Part shown: positions 1 through 9,896 of the stretch, one piece after another
Position numbering within the stretch: position 1 is the first letter of the stretch
How the letters are laid out: each line of letters starts with the position of its first letter
Assembly (NCBI GenBank): GCA_000708835.1
Contig: DF237244.1
Coordinates: 7,688-71,687, forward strand
DNA from: Klebsormidium nitens
Lineage: Eukaryota; Streptophyta; Klebsormidiophyceae; Klebsormidiales; Klebsormidiaceae
Direction: 5' to 3'
DNA: 64,000 nt
Notes under the pieces: generated by a model
The model's input: the letters and a program-made list of their open reading frames with translations, nothing else
Databases searched by the model: none
What the model was told of the DNA's origin: nothing
Translations under genes and position numbers: made by a program

Positions 1-1
1 G

Positions 2-94
2 ACGCTGGACCTCGGGAGCAACTCGATCGGGAAGGCGGGGGCGAAGGCGCTGGCGGCCGCCTCCAGGGCGCGGCCTACATTGGTCAGAACCTAA
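2..94 (+). CDS. C-terminal fragment of an RI-type leucine-rich repeat protein
   Basis: Reading from base 2, the frame is open to a TAA at 92-94 and encodes about 30 residues beginning TLDLGSNSIGKAGAKAL. This matches the ribonuclease-inhibitor (NLRC3-like) LRR consensus, in which LxLxxNxIGxxGAxALA recurs every 28 residues. Only the last repeat and a short tail lie in the window; the rest is to the left. It is a different LRR class from the plant-type 24-residue LRRs of the genes at 687 and 4238. It could be an exon followed by further sequence or a gene remnant; the stop follows soon after the repeat, so a C-terminus is the simpler reading. Confidence 0.5.
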   Translation, partial: TLDLGSNSIGKAGAKALAAASRARPTLVRT

Positions 95-686
95 AACTTG
101 GTTGGGACGGTTCTGGCAGAGGTACTGATAGCCGCCCTAGATCGAGGCCTGCGGGCGCAGCGCTGTATTACAGGTTGTCTTGACATGCTAGACCTATTGA
201 GCTATTGATTAGCTCGATTTGGGATCACTCGTTACCTTGACTATGGATCTTGTTGGCAATCATTTCGCTTCACCTACATCGAGAGTACATGAGTCTCTGT
301 TGTCAAACGCTGTCAAATGTTGCAATAGCTTACGAGTGATCCAATAGGTGTCCAATTGGCAAGTACAAGGTCATGTAGCTTGAGTAGAATAATGTGCAAC
401 CTGTTGTCGTTGTCTATGTAACTCCTATTCATGCCATCAAGTTTTGTTTGAACTTGAGCTGATCACAAGTTGCATGTTGAGGTTTAGCTGGTTGCGTCAT
501 CGGATTGTCATTGTGGTCAATTATAGTGATTTGGACAGCAATACCATCCAGTCAAGCCTGAAGATTGCGTTTGACGTCCCATACTGCCCGGAATCCTCCC
601 GCCCATGCCCTCCTGAGCCATGCCACCCGGGAACCGAGGCACCTCTCAATATGACACAAGGGAGTTTTGCATCCGACTTCTAGAAG
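95..686. other. Intergenic, no gene seen
   Basis: AT-richer sequence between the LRR fragment and the Sel1 gene. The only open frame (444-683) has no recognisable features. It probably contains the promoter of the 687 gene, but no motif is distinctive enough to call. Confidence 0.4.
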
Positions 687-1802
687 ATGTATATATATTG
701 GAGAAAATCCCCCCTAGTTGTTTGGCGAGTGCCGCTTAAATTGTGGCATTCGCTGCCAAGTGAACTGTGCATAACGTTCCAGCCCGCATCGATGTACGGC
801 GGAATTCGGGCATACGGGGCGCTAGCAAGCCTGTCCGTGTCAGTCGGGGCGCTGAGGGGGCTCGCGAGCCTGGACCTGAAGAGATGCGAGGCGTTGGCGA
901 GCCTGCCGGAGGCGGTCACGGTATTGATGGTTAAAGGTGACGCAAGAACGCAATTCAGCTTGGGCTGCTCCTACGCCAGCGACACGGGCGTGGAGAAGGA
1001 CGAGGCGCGCGCCGCCGAGCTGTACTCGAAGGCCGCCGAGCGGGGCGACGCGGCGGCGCAGTGCTTCCTGGGCATGTGCTACGCACGAAGTAGGGGTGTC
1101 GATAAGGACGGGGCGAAAGCGGTCAAGTGGATGCGAACGGCTGCTCAGCAAGGGGACCCCGGCATTAAGGCCAATCTGGCGGAGTACTTGATGGAGGGTC
1201 TAGGAGGTGCACCAAACTGGGTCGAGGCGTTGCAATTGTTCCAGTCTTCGTTGGTTTCAAAGGCACCTTCGAAAGTCACGTCAGCTTGGATGCTCTACGG
1301 TGGTCAGAATGGAGTCCAACGGGACAAGCTGAAGGCAAGGACGATGTGCGAGGAGGTCCTGACGACGGAGGATCTGGAAGACCAACTCGAGAGTTGGGAA
1401 GCGGTCGGCTGGACTTGGCCAGCTGCATTGGAGTGGTTCCGAAGCGAAGTCTGGCGCACGGACGAACCGTCCGGCGAGGCCCTCGAGCGAGGCGAAGGCG
1501 AGAGGGGATCGCTTCGAAAAGCGGAGGGAAATGGGAGAGGAACTCCAGCGCATCTCGAAAAGGGCGCTCTGGCCGGAGCATCCAGACGTGGCGACTCTGC
1601 GGAAGAGAAGGGGGAGTCGCATAGAGGCGGTGCTGCCGTGCGAGCGAGCGCTGGACTTCCGAGAGAAGCGCTGGGCCCAGGGAGCCGGCCGAAACTTGCT
1701 ACTCTGCGTCGCTTCTCTCGCGTTGCTATCATCGTTTCTGTCATCGTCGCCATTATTGCTATCGCCGTTGCCGTAAATCAGAAACAAGTCCGCGACACTT
1801 AA
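687..1802 (+). CDS. Short LRR / Sel1-repeat / transmembrane protein, truncated paralogue of the NLR at 4238
   Basis: Single open frame of 371 residues. Residues about 43-80 hold one and a half plant-type LRRs (SVGALRGLASLDL, then LASLPEAV). Residues about 81-190 hold Sel1-like repeats (GVEKDEARAAELYSKAAERG; GVDKDGAKAVKWMRTAAQQG). A low-complexity charged linker follows, then a hydrophobic C-terminal helix (VAIIVSVIVAIIAIAVAV) with a short polar tail. From about 840 onward it parallels the C-terminal half of the gene at 4238-7385 (bases 6345-7375), domain for domain, including the shared stretch MRTAA(E/Q)QGDP and the linker phrase EVWRTDEPSGEALERGEGER. It has no TIR or NB-ARC part and no upstream exon was found. 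ATG 687 is the longest start; ATG 792 is an alternative. It may be a truncated duplicate or a functional membrane-anchored partner. Function unknown. Confidence 0.7.
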   Translation: MYIYWRKSPLVVWRVPLKLWHSLPSELCITFQPASMYGGIRAYGALASLSVSVGALRGLASLDLKRCEALASLPEAVTVLMVKGDARTQFSLGCSYASDTGVEKDEARAAELYSKAAERGDAAAQCFLGMCYARSRGVDKDGAKAVKWMRTAAQQGDPGIKANLAEYLMEGLGGAPNWVEALQLFQSSLVSKAPSKVTSAWMLYGGQNGVQRDKLKARTMCEEVLTTEDLEDQLESWEAVGWTWPAALEWFRSEVWRTDEPSGEALERGEGERGSLRKAEGNGRGTPAHLEKGALAGASRRGDSAEEKGESHRGGAAVRASAGLPREALGPGSRPKLATLRRFSRVAIIVSVIVAIIAIAVAVNQKQVRDT

Positions 1803-4237
1803 TGCTTCAGTTTACCTCAGCTAGTCATCATCTACATCACTCTCTCCCGTCTTATTTTTTGGGTCGGACAGAATAGCGTCCGGTTTGGGCGACATTTCTC
1901 GCGAAAATGGTAATATACAGCGACGATATGAATGCCCGACGGTTTAGCAGCGGCGGAGCCTCGCATCTCTGTCAGCTTTTGATAATGCAACTTCTCGTAT
2001 GACAATGCATTCTTGCGACCGCACAATGGTCATCACGACGCGGTGCACAGGCTTGTAAAAGAACGCCGCCACCACGTTGCACACCCGGATATCTGTCCCA
2101 GCAAGACTCAAAACCATGCAAATCTGCTGCTACACCACCGAATGGAACAGCCCAATTGCCTTCAACGACTGTCAACACTCGCAAATGTCTTGAATATAAG
2201 TTCATGCATGCAATTGGGGCAATTGCATTATGATCACTACTATACTCTTGTGGAGACAAAACGTATGGCCTACAGACGCATAGGGCGCTGTGGATGTTCA
2301 ATTGTGCGCGCGCGGATCGCGGTATGTGGGAAGGTGCGCCCGACCCTCATTGCAACCGACCAGGCCGGGCAATGATCGTCCTCATGAGCATGTCGGGACT
2401 CTCTTGAATCGAGGCGTGTGCTAGGCGCCAACAAAATGCTGACGTACGTATTGACATGTGCCATTGAAGGTGACGTCACGCGCGCGCGTGATTGAGCCGC
2501 ATGCCGGAAAGTCAACATGCTGTTAGCCGCCCGAGCGCGCTTGCGACTAGACCCGAAACCCCACATTTCTGTCCTTCCGGGCTGTCGTGCCATCTGCAGG
2601 TCAACGCACAGTCGCTGTGATTGGAGTAAATGCGGAAAATCTACGAAAAGTCAAGCGGGTCCCAGACCGCGAGTGGCAATTCAGGCTACCGCTGTTATTT
2701 CCTGACACGGTCAGGAATCGCGATCGTACCGAATCGTGGTGTGGGTGGTCAGTACCGTACGGTAGCCAAGTCGACCGGGACGCGGCGCACGACCAGCCAC
2801 GATAAAAACCGCCTGCGTCGATAAAACTGACATCTACCGTACGTCTTATTTGACACTGCCGTTATAAGATTCACAAAACGGTGACCCAAAAGACCGATCC
2901 GGGTCGCATTCGGCACCTATCAAGCTATTTAGGGGCCTGCATCCCGGGCAAGATCGAGTTCGCGTGGACTCCGAACCCCGATTTACCGACCCATGATACC
3001 AAGTGGATCGCTGTCCGTAGCACGGATTGGTCGTTCCGTACGGAAGAACGATGGTTACGGCCTAGGTTGAGCAAATCTTGACCGGGTAAAGACCGAGTTA
3101 AGGAAGCGCTTTTCGGGGCAAACGTATTAAACTGAGTTCGATCTGACGGAAAATAGGCTCGAATTAAAGTCTTGATCGTCACGGACCAACATCGATCAAC
3201 ATCGAAGCGTTTAGAATTCTAGGTCGAAGCAATCGGACGGTTAAGGACGATGGATCTCAGAAACGCGAAATGAAGATGGTAAAGCGTCATCATCCAGAGT
3301 GACAGTGTCTAGATTCTAGAGCGTTCCTTAGAGCGTTCCCCTGCTAAGTAGACTTGCAAACACACCGTCAAACAGGCATCATACCACAGATTGAACACAT
3401 ATCTTCGAGGAGGGGCGGCAACGCAGTGAGCGGACAGCTCTTTCTTATGATGCGCGCATGCGTCCTTGAAGAGAAAGGTGCTCCGTCGACCACCGCGTTT
3501 CACCACGCAAATGCAATTCATTTGTGGGAACAGCCCCTCAAAGGATATGCAGAGTTTACATCAGGTGGGTTACGTCGTGTGTGTTTCTGAGCTTTCTGTG
3601 CGCATTATATGCTCCCACTAAGAGGGAGCGAATGTGAACCGCGCTCTGATCTCCAATCAAGTCCCACAATTGCCAGTACCCAAAGGCTGCTCTGAATCGT
3701 GCTGCATTGAGTTAATTGTATTTCACATTGCTCACATTGCTCCGAGTCAGGTTGAATGTGTGTACTAGGGGCTGGCATGCATTTGACTTGCAGCTGCGGA
3801 TGATTCTGGAAGACAGCTCCTCAGGATGTAATGCAGAAAGTCTTGAGGCGGGTGTTCTTGCCCGTTAGGCTTCCCTTGCCAGATCTCTTGGATGCTGTCA
3901 TAGGCCACAGAGGCTGAAAGTAAACACTTGCCAGCAAGGTAGGCAGACGCCGCCAGATGCTGGCCAGCTAAGGGCTCCAGATCTTAGCTTGTCTCCCTAA
4001 GCGAAATCTTACACAAGCATCTTGTCGCACGGAAAGCTAGTTTCAGGAAGTTTCCATGATTTATGAGCAGATTGTGGCAGCTTTGGCAGATCTAGAGTAT
4101 CGTGTCATCGCTGCTTTTTGCTTCGGGCCCTGGCATTCTACATAGTCGACTCCAGTACCCGCCAGCTCCTTCAAGAGTTCACCTATCGACCATGACTTGA
4201 TATCTCTCTGCAGGCGGGCGATTCCATATCAATCAGA
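1803..4237. other. Long intergenic stretch, no gene supported
   Basis: About 2.4 kb between the two Sel1-domain genes. Open frames here are short, overlap on opposite strands and show no family motif. A GC-rich, CpG-containing segment at about 2650-3300, rich in short GTACCG/CGGTAC-like words, resembles the style of 16260-17350 and may be old repeat sequence, but I see no terminal repeats or coding remnant. The last few hundred bases presumably hold the promoter of the TIR gene. Confidence 0.35.
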
Positions 4238-7200
4238 ATGACTGCTCCGCATAGGGTGGGCAAATATGATGTCTTCATCAGCCACTGCGGCAAGGACTGC
4301 AAGAAAGGCTTTGCGGACCTGCTCAGGGATGACCTTGAGCGGGCTGGGGTTCTGTGCTTCTTTGATGAGCACAGCCTGGAGGTGGGTGATGCTGCCCCAG
4401 CAGAGATGCTGAAGGCCATGGAAGAGGCCACGTATGGGGTCGTTATCCTATCCCCAGGCTTTTGGGAGAGGGAGTGGTGCATGAAGGAACTGGAGACCTT
4501 CGTGCGGAGGGGGAGGTTTGTGCCGGTCTTCTACGAGGGCTTCCAAGCAGTCAGTGCGGCAGCAGAGGCGGCGATGGCAAAACGAGTGTGGAGGGGCTTT
4601 CAGCAGTCCAAGTGGGATGAGGAAGCATATCGGCGGTTGGCCCAAGAAAGCGCCAGCTTCACTGGGATCAGGCTGGAAGAAGAGAGCTGGTGGCTCTCAT
4701 GTATCCGCAGGGTCAGGTACGAGGTGCTGAGACTCCTTGGCAAGGTGGGGGGTGGCATTCAGATTTCGGAGGATGAGCTGTTGGTGGGGCAGAAGGAGCA
4801 TCTGAGGGAGCTTAAGAGGCTGCTGGGGTTGTCTCAGGAGGGGGTAGCAGGCACCGGTGGAACCCAAGCGGCGGGAGAGGTAGGAATAGTGGGTGTGAAG
4901 GGCATGGGCGGGGTCGGCAAGACTACCATGGCGAAAAAGTTGTACGACGAGCCTGACGTGCGTGAGTGGTTCGCTGGGAACATCTGCTGGTTGAAGGTGG
5001 GCCCGAAGCCCAGCGATGACAAGATCCGGACCTCCAAAGGCAGATCCTCAAGCAGTTGGGCAATGTCGACGAGGATCCTGGGAATCCCGATCGGGGCAGG
5101 GAACTGATCCGTCAAAGGCTTAACGGAAAACGAGTTCTAATCTGCCTGGACGACGTATGGGAGACGGTGTGTATCGAGACCGCGGTCGTCAACGTCAGCG
5201 ACCTCGCTCTAGGCAGCCGCATTCTGAAGACGTCCCGGAAGAAGGAGAGCATCGGGGGCCATGTCCACGATCTGGACTCGCTGGATCCGGAACCTGCCTG
5301 GGAGCTGTTTTGCTGGCACGCGTTTGGGGGTAAGATGCCACCGGAGGGTCTCGCCGAGCTGGCGAAGAAGGCGGCAGCGAGGTGCGGAGGTCTGCCTCTG
5401 GCCATCAGGGTGCTGGGCAGGCAGGTGGCCGAGGCGGGGGACAAGAAGAAGCGGCTTGAGGACTTCATTGCCCTTCCCCGCGATGACGACGCCATGATCG
5501 ACTGCCGAAATATAATCAGAACAAGCTATGACAACCTGCCCGTTGAGCCGCGAGGTCTAGGGGACGTCTTCATCCTCGTCGCTGGCGTGTGGCCTCGGAA
5601 TCCCGAGTTCATGCAGCATCAGAGAGCCGTCGAGAACTTGGGGGCGGCAGTGTATGGGGACGAGCCTAGAAGCACAAGGTTTAAACTGGCTAGCAAAGCG
5701 CTGGAAAAGCTCAACAGCCTCTCGCTCGTTGGGCTGAAGGTAAAGGCTTTCGGTTATAGGGGAGACGTCTCGGGAGGCGTCTCGCTTACAGTTCATGATC
5801 TAATAGTCGATGTCGCGGATGGGCTGATTGAAAGGGGGGCCGCAGAGTCTGAACGATTCTACCGTCAGCCTGGGGACAATAGCACGTCAACGCTTCCGCA
5901 GCATACAAGCAAAATTGAGCATATTTCACTTCATTCGGGTACTATATCCGTCCATCGGGTCAGCGCTGCTCGTTCTATCATCCTCAATAAGGGCTCGCAA
6001 TTATTGGTCCGTTCTTGGCACAGGTTGCCTAGCGCATGTAGACTCCTCGTCATCGAGACGGCACAAGTGAACGGGTTTCAAAACCTTCTCGACATCCAGT
6101 GTCTGCGAGTACAAAGGCAGCAAAGCCTGCCAAAGTCGGTGGGGCTGCTGACGGGGCTCACGACCCTGGAACTGAACTTTTGCCGGCTACAGAGCCTGCC
6201 GGAGTCGCTCGGGCGGCTGACGGGGCTGACGAGCCTGAATTTGCGATGGTGCAACAAGCTGCGGAGCCTGCCGGAGTCGGTCGGGCGCTGACGGGGCTGA
6301 CGAGCCTGGACCTGCGAGTGCGGGCGCTGCAGAGCCTGCCGGAGTCGGTCGGGGCGCTGACGGGGCTCACGAGCCTGGACCTGCACATTTGCGGGGCGCT
6401 AGCGAGCCTGCCGGAGTCGGTCGGGGCGCTGACGGGGCTGACGAGCCTGGACCTGAACGACTGCCAAGCGCTTCAGGGAGCAAGTCAATATTGGTGGGCC
6501 GCAGCAAAAGGCGAAGCATGGGCGCAGGTCAACCTGGGCGCGTGCTTCTACCACGGCACGTGGGTGGAGAAGGACGAGGCGCGCGCCGCCGAGCTGTACG
6601 CGAAGGCCGCCGAGCAGGGCGACGCGGAGGCGCAGTGCAGACTGGGTAACTGTTATGCAAGAGGCAGGGGCGTCGAGAAGGACGGGGCAATAGCGGTAAA
6701 GTGGATGCGAACGGCTGCTGAGCAGGGGGACCCGGCCATGGTGGCAAATTTGGCGGAGGTTTTGATGGAGGGTCTGGGAGGTGCACCGAATTGGGTCGAG
6801 GCGCTGCGACTGTTCGAGTCGTCATTGAATATATGTGCACCTTCGAAGGTCACATCAGCTTGGATGCTCTGGGGTGGTCGGAATGGAGTTCGACAGGACA
6901 GGCTCAAGGCCAAGACGATGTGCGAGGAGGTCCTGACGACAGAGGATCTGGACGACCAACTCAAGGGTTGGGAAGCAGTCGGCTGGACTTGGCCTGCTGC
7001 ATTGGAGTGGTTCCGAGGCGAAGCTTGGCGCGCTGACGAACCGTCCGGCGAGGCCCTCGAGAGAGGCGAAGGCGACAGGGGACTGCATCAAGAAGCAGAC
7101 GAAAACGGAAGAGGATCCCTCCACCCTAGACCTGTGGACTTTGGAAAGGGCGCTCTGGCCGAACCATCTGGACGTGCCGAGAATGCGGGAGAGTCGCACG

Positions 7201-7385
7201 AAAACCCTGCTGCTGTGTTATCGAACACTGCACACTCGGGAGAAGCCCTGGGCCCCCGACGCCGGCCGACGTTCGTGATTCTGCAACACATTTCTACCAC
7301 TGCCGGCATCGTTGCCATTGCTCTTGGCGTTGTAGCTATTGCCATTGCCGTAAGCGAGACACGCCGACGTTCGTTAAGATTGTGA
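4238..7385 (+). CDS. TIR-NB-ARC-LRR-Sel1-TM immune-receptor-like gene with two single-base frameshifts
   Basis: Plant-type NLR. TIR domain at residues about 9-110 (YDVFISHCGKD; WEREWCMKEL, the WCxxEL segment carrying the catalytic Glu region of TIR NADases). NB-ARC from residue 222: P-loop GMGGVGKTT, kinase-2 VLICLDDVWE, RNBS-B GSRILKTSRK, GLPL motif CGGLPLAIRVLG and an MHD-like VHDL. Then five plant-type LRRs, two to three Sel1 repeats and a C-terminal hydrophobic helix (AGIVAIALGVVAIAIAV) with a short basic tail. The frame breaks twice: at the GG of 5028-5029 (before kinase-2) and at the GGG of 6283-6285 (third LRR). Both need a -1 shift, as if one G were missing; neighbouring LRR units read GTCGGGGCGCTG where this one has one G fewer. 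Joined, it would be about 1049 residues. Expected role: intracellular sensing with NADase or oligomer signalling; the Sel1-TM tail suggests membrane attachment. Either a recent pseudogene or a gene with assembly errors. Confidence 0.85.
6121..6475 (+). repeat. Tandem 72-bp LRR-coding repeats
   Basis: Five consecutive units of about 72 bp, each encoding a 24-residue plant-type LRR of the form SLPESVGALTGLTSLDL plus a variable segment. The last three units are nearly identical at the DNA level (GTCGGGGCGCTGACGGGGCT recurs), which points to recent unit gain by unequal exchange or slippage. The second NLR frameshift lies inside this array. Confidence 0.85.
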
Positions 7386-7707
7386 CAAAAGTAGAACCTT
7401 GAAGAGGAGATTTGTCGGACCTCTATTTTCTATATTATCGATTCCATAGCAACTTGGAGACCCATGACAAGAGTGGGGTATTGAAATCTCTGATGCGGGA
7501 TCCTTGAAAATGCCCAAGATAGGATGCTGGAGAAAGAGCGCGGCCTGCAATCGCACATGACATGGTGTGCCATTGTTTTAATTCGGGAGTTACATTCGTC
7601 CATTTCATCGTATTCAGAAGCCGTCATACATGAGCACATGCGTCGATCACTATTATATGGGCGCGAGGCTTAAGGAAGCGCATGCCACACCATCGTCAAA
7701 CTTCACC
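7386..7707. other. Intergenic spacer between the NLR and the CoiA-like gene
   Basis: About 320 bp, AT-richer than its flanks. An open frame runs upstream from 7630 into the CoiA gene, so an earlier start for that gene is possible. Nothing else recognised. Confidence 0.35.
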
Positions 7708-8791
7708 ATGTCTCTCCTCGTCGGTGCCTGGCACCCTCCGAGTCCGGAAGGGTCTCCTCCTCGGAAGATCCACATCTCTGACTACGTTCGCGAAATGAAA
7801 GGGAACATCACCTGCGCTGCCTGTCCGGGGGCTTGATCGCCAAGAGAGGAGCTCTCAAGGTCCACCACTACGCTCACCAAGTAGCATGCACGGCCTATGT
7901 CGCGTCCACCGAGCCCATGACGTCTTGGCACGCCGCATGGCAGGAGATCTGCCTACCGCAACACGTCGAAATACCAGTAGAGGCGACCGTCGCCGGAAGG
8001 GAAGCACCGTCCGATGCATCGCGGACATCCGCTGTGCGAACGGCACGGTCATCGAGGTCCAGCACAGCGCCATCTCGTCGACCGAGATGCTGAAGAGAGA
8101 GGCCGTGCACGACGACATCATCTGGGTGGTGGACGCCAGAACACCGCGGTCGTGCAAGAGCGAGGAGTGCCGAGACGAGTCGTGCGACGGCCGTCACATA
8201 CCGGTGGTGGAGCGAGTCGCGGGCGATCTGACCAACATGCCTCCAGCTCCTGCCACGTCAGAGTTCGCCATCTTCACCATCGAGGTCAGGGGCCTGAGCT
8301 TCCCGTTCGCATCGAATCGCACCGTGGTCTTCGACACCGCACAAGGCCTCTTCTCGCTGCGACGCCGTCTCGGCCGCAGGGCGTTCCTAGGTGCCAAGGT
8401 GGACTCGCGTCGGTTCTTCGAGACCTACTTCAGCCCCATCAGCGCCTCTTGTACGGACGAACTGGTCGCCCGATACGCAGCGACGTGCGTGGCGTCTGAT
8501 CCGACCGGGGTCGAGAAAGCTCAATTCAAGAGATGGGGCTTTGTCTGGCAACCCGGCAAGTGCTCATGGCGGCCTGTAAGCACGCCCGTCGAGCGGGCAC
8601 CGGAACCTCCACCGGAGGAAGAGTGCTTCAGAGCAGCACTGTCTCCTTCGGAACCGTCGCGGAACCTTGACGACGCGGAGAGAGGCCCGAGGCTCCACAC
8701 CGAGCCTAAGAGCCCGATCACCTTCACCAAAGAAGACACTCCTTCGAGCGTAAACCCTCTACCGGCTGGCGCATCGGAAGATACGTACTAG
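7708..8791 (+). CDS. CoiA-like nuclease-family protein, broken by two single-base frameshifts
   Basis: Three overlapping frames read as one protein of the competence-protein CoiA-like family (a PD-(D/E)XK-type nuclease fold). A Cys pair (GNITCAACPG) leads into GALKVHHYAHQ, the HHxAH motif; then WHAAWQE; then CIADIRCANGTVIEVQHSAI, which matches the ADI...viEvQ.S catalytic core; then REAVHDDIIWVVDAR. About 160 further residues follow with no known domain and a Pro/Ser-rich tail. The frame shifts by -1 at the GGGGG of 7827-7831 and at the GG of 7982-7983; restoring one G at each gives an uninterrupted family match. ATG 7708 gives a compact start; ATG 7630 is an in-frame alternative. In bacteria CoiA acts on incoming DNA; homologues also occur in large DNA viruses. 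Beside the primase-helicase gene, a viral or mobile origin is likely (inference). Could be a pseudogene. Confidence 0.72.
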
Positions 8792-8902
8792 TCATGGGCG
8801 GCCACGGAAGTAAAAAAGGGGACCACATGGACGTCGATCTTTTTCGGCCACCACGAGTCTGCCCCTCCGTGTCCAATCTCAGCTCCTTGGGAATCGGAGA
8901 CC

Positions 8903-9172
8903 ATGAAAAAGATTTCCAAGGAGGTTTGGTTGGCACAAGCTATCAACCAGACCGCCCCGCGGACAGCGCAGCCTCAAGTCGACCGTGCGGAGTGGTGGAA
9001 GGGCGCAAGACCCGAAGATATGGAGAGTGCAAAAAGGAAGCGAACCGGCAACAAGGGGGCGTTACCCAGTAAGCGGTCGGCAATAGCCACCATACAAGAC
9101 AAGGTGGCTTTCCTCAACCAGGAGAAACCGTACATACAGCGTGCAAGAGATCTAAGGCGGGCCAAGAAGTAG
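8903..9172 (+). CDS. Small basic hypothetical protein
   Basis: 89 residues from ATG 8903 to TAG, rich in Lys and Arg (KRKRTGNKG; RARDLRRAKK). No family recognised. It lies 110 bp after the CoiA-like gene on the same strand. Its last third (IQDKVAFLNQEKPYIQRAR) resembles a segment of the ORF at 9614-9853 (MQNRIALLQDRPYIQSKR) at both protein and DNA level, which is the main reason for thinking it is or was coding. It may be part of the same virus-like insertion as its neighbours. Confidence 0.35.
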   Translation: MKKISKEVWLAQAINQTAPRTAQPQVDRAEWWKGARPEDMESAKRKRTGNKGALPSKRSAIATIQDKVAFLNQEKPYIQRARDLRRAKK

Positions 9173-9613
9173 GTGTATCCATGTGAGGGGGTACCGCTTG
9201 AGCGCGGCTAGAACGTCTAACTAATGTACATACTTACCAAGCCATCAAACTGCAATCCTATACCTGCTTGCTCGATATTCGGACGTGGACCACTAGCATG
9301 ACATACTACAAGGATGCATTCCAGCAATGGCTGTTTGCAAAGCCTGCGGAGTAACTGACTGCGTCTGTACTCATTTAGAAATATGTGAACAGTGGGTACA
9401 GAGTCAAGGAGATGGATATGTGCAATGAGCATCAATCGAAGAAAGCTTTGTGTGCACTGGTGTTAAACCACATACACAAGCGGCCGGCGGACGATTGTTT
9501 TGATGACAAAACGATCAAGTGTCCCAAGCTGATGAAATGGTAAGCATCGTTGTCACCAGAGCTTGCAAAGAGCATCACATCAGACGAGGACACACTGAGG
9601 GGCTGTCTTGCGT

Positions 9614-9853
9614 ATGACGACTTTTTCAAAGAGATTTGTTCGTGACAGCAACAACGGGACTGTAATGCAGAACAGGATCGCTTTGCTCCAGGACAGGCCA
9701 TACATACAAAGCAAAAGACTTTGGAAATGGCAAATTGATGTTACCTATAATGTTGACGCATTTATACCGAGCCATAAAAAGACTCTTAACGCAATCATTA
9801 AGACCTTACTCATGACAAAACTTACTGCAATTCTACTAATTCCCTTTTTGTAA
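9614..9853 (+). CDS. Short ORF related to the small protein at 8903
   Basis: About 79 residues from ATG 9614. The only informative part is MQNRIALLQDRPYIQSKR (bases about 9665-9718), paralogous to the end of the 8903 protein. The remainder is AT-rich and shows no motif. It ends shortly before the 3' end of the convergent primase-helicase gene. Probably a degraded copy. Confidence 0.22.
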   Translation: MTTFSKRFVRDSNNGTVMQNRIALLQDRPYIQSKRLWKWQIDVTYNVDAFIPSHKKTLNAIIKTLLMTKLTAILLIPFL

Positions 9854-9896
9854 TTTCCCTGTAGCTCTACAACTCAACACCATGTGATCGACATAT

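Noticed and set aside
2881-3081. Short plus-strand ORF in a GTACCG-rich segment
   Set aside because: No ATG-led conserved content, overlapped on the other strand; probably old repeat sequence.
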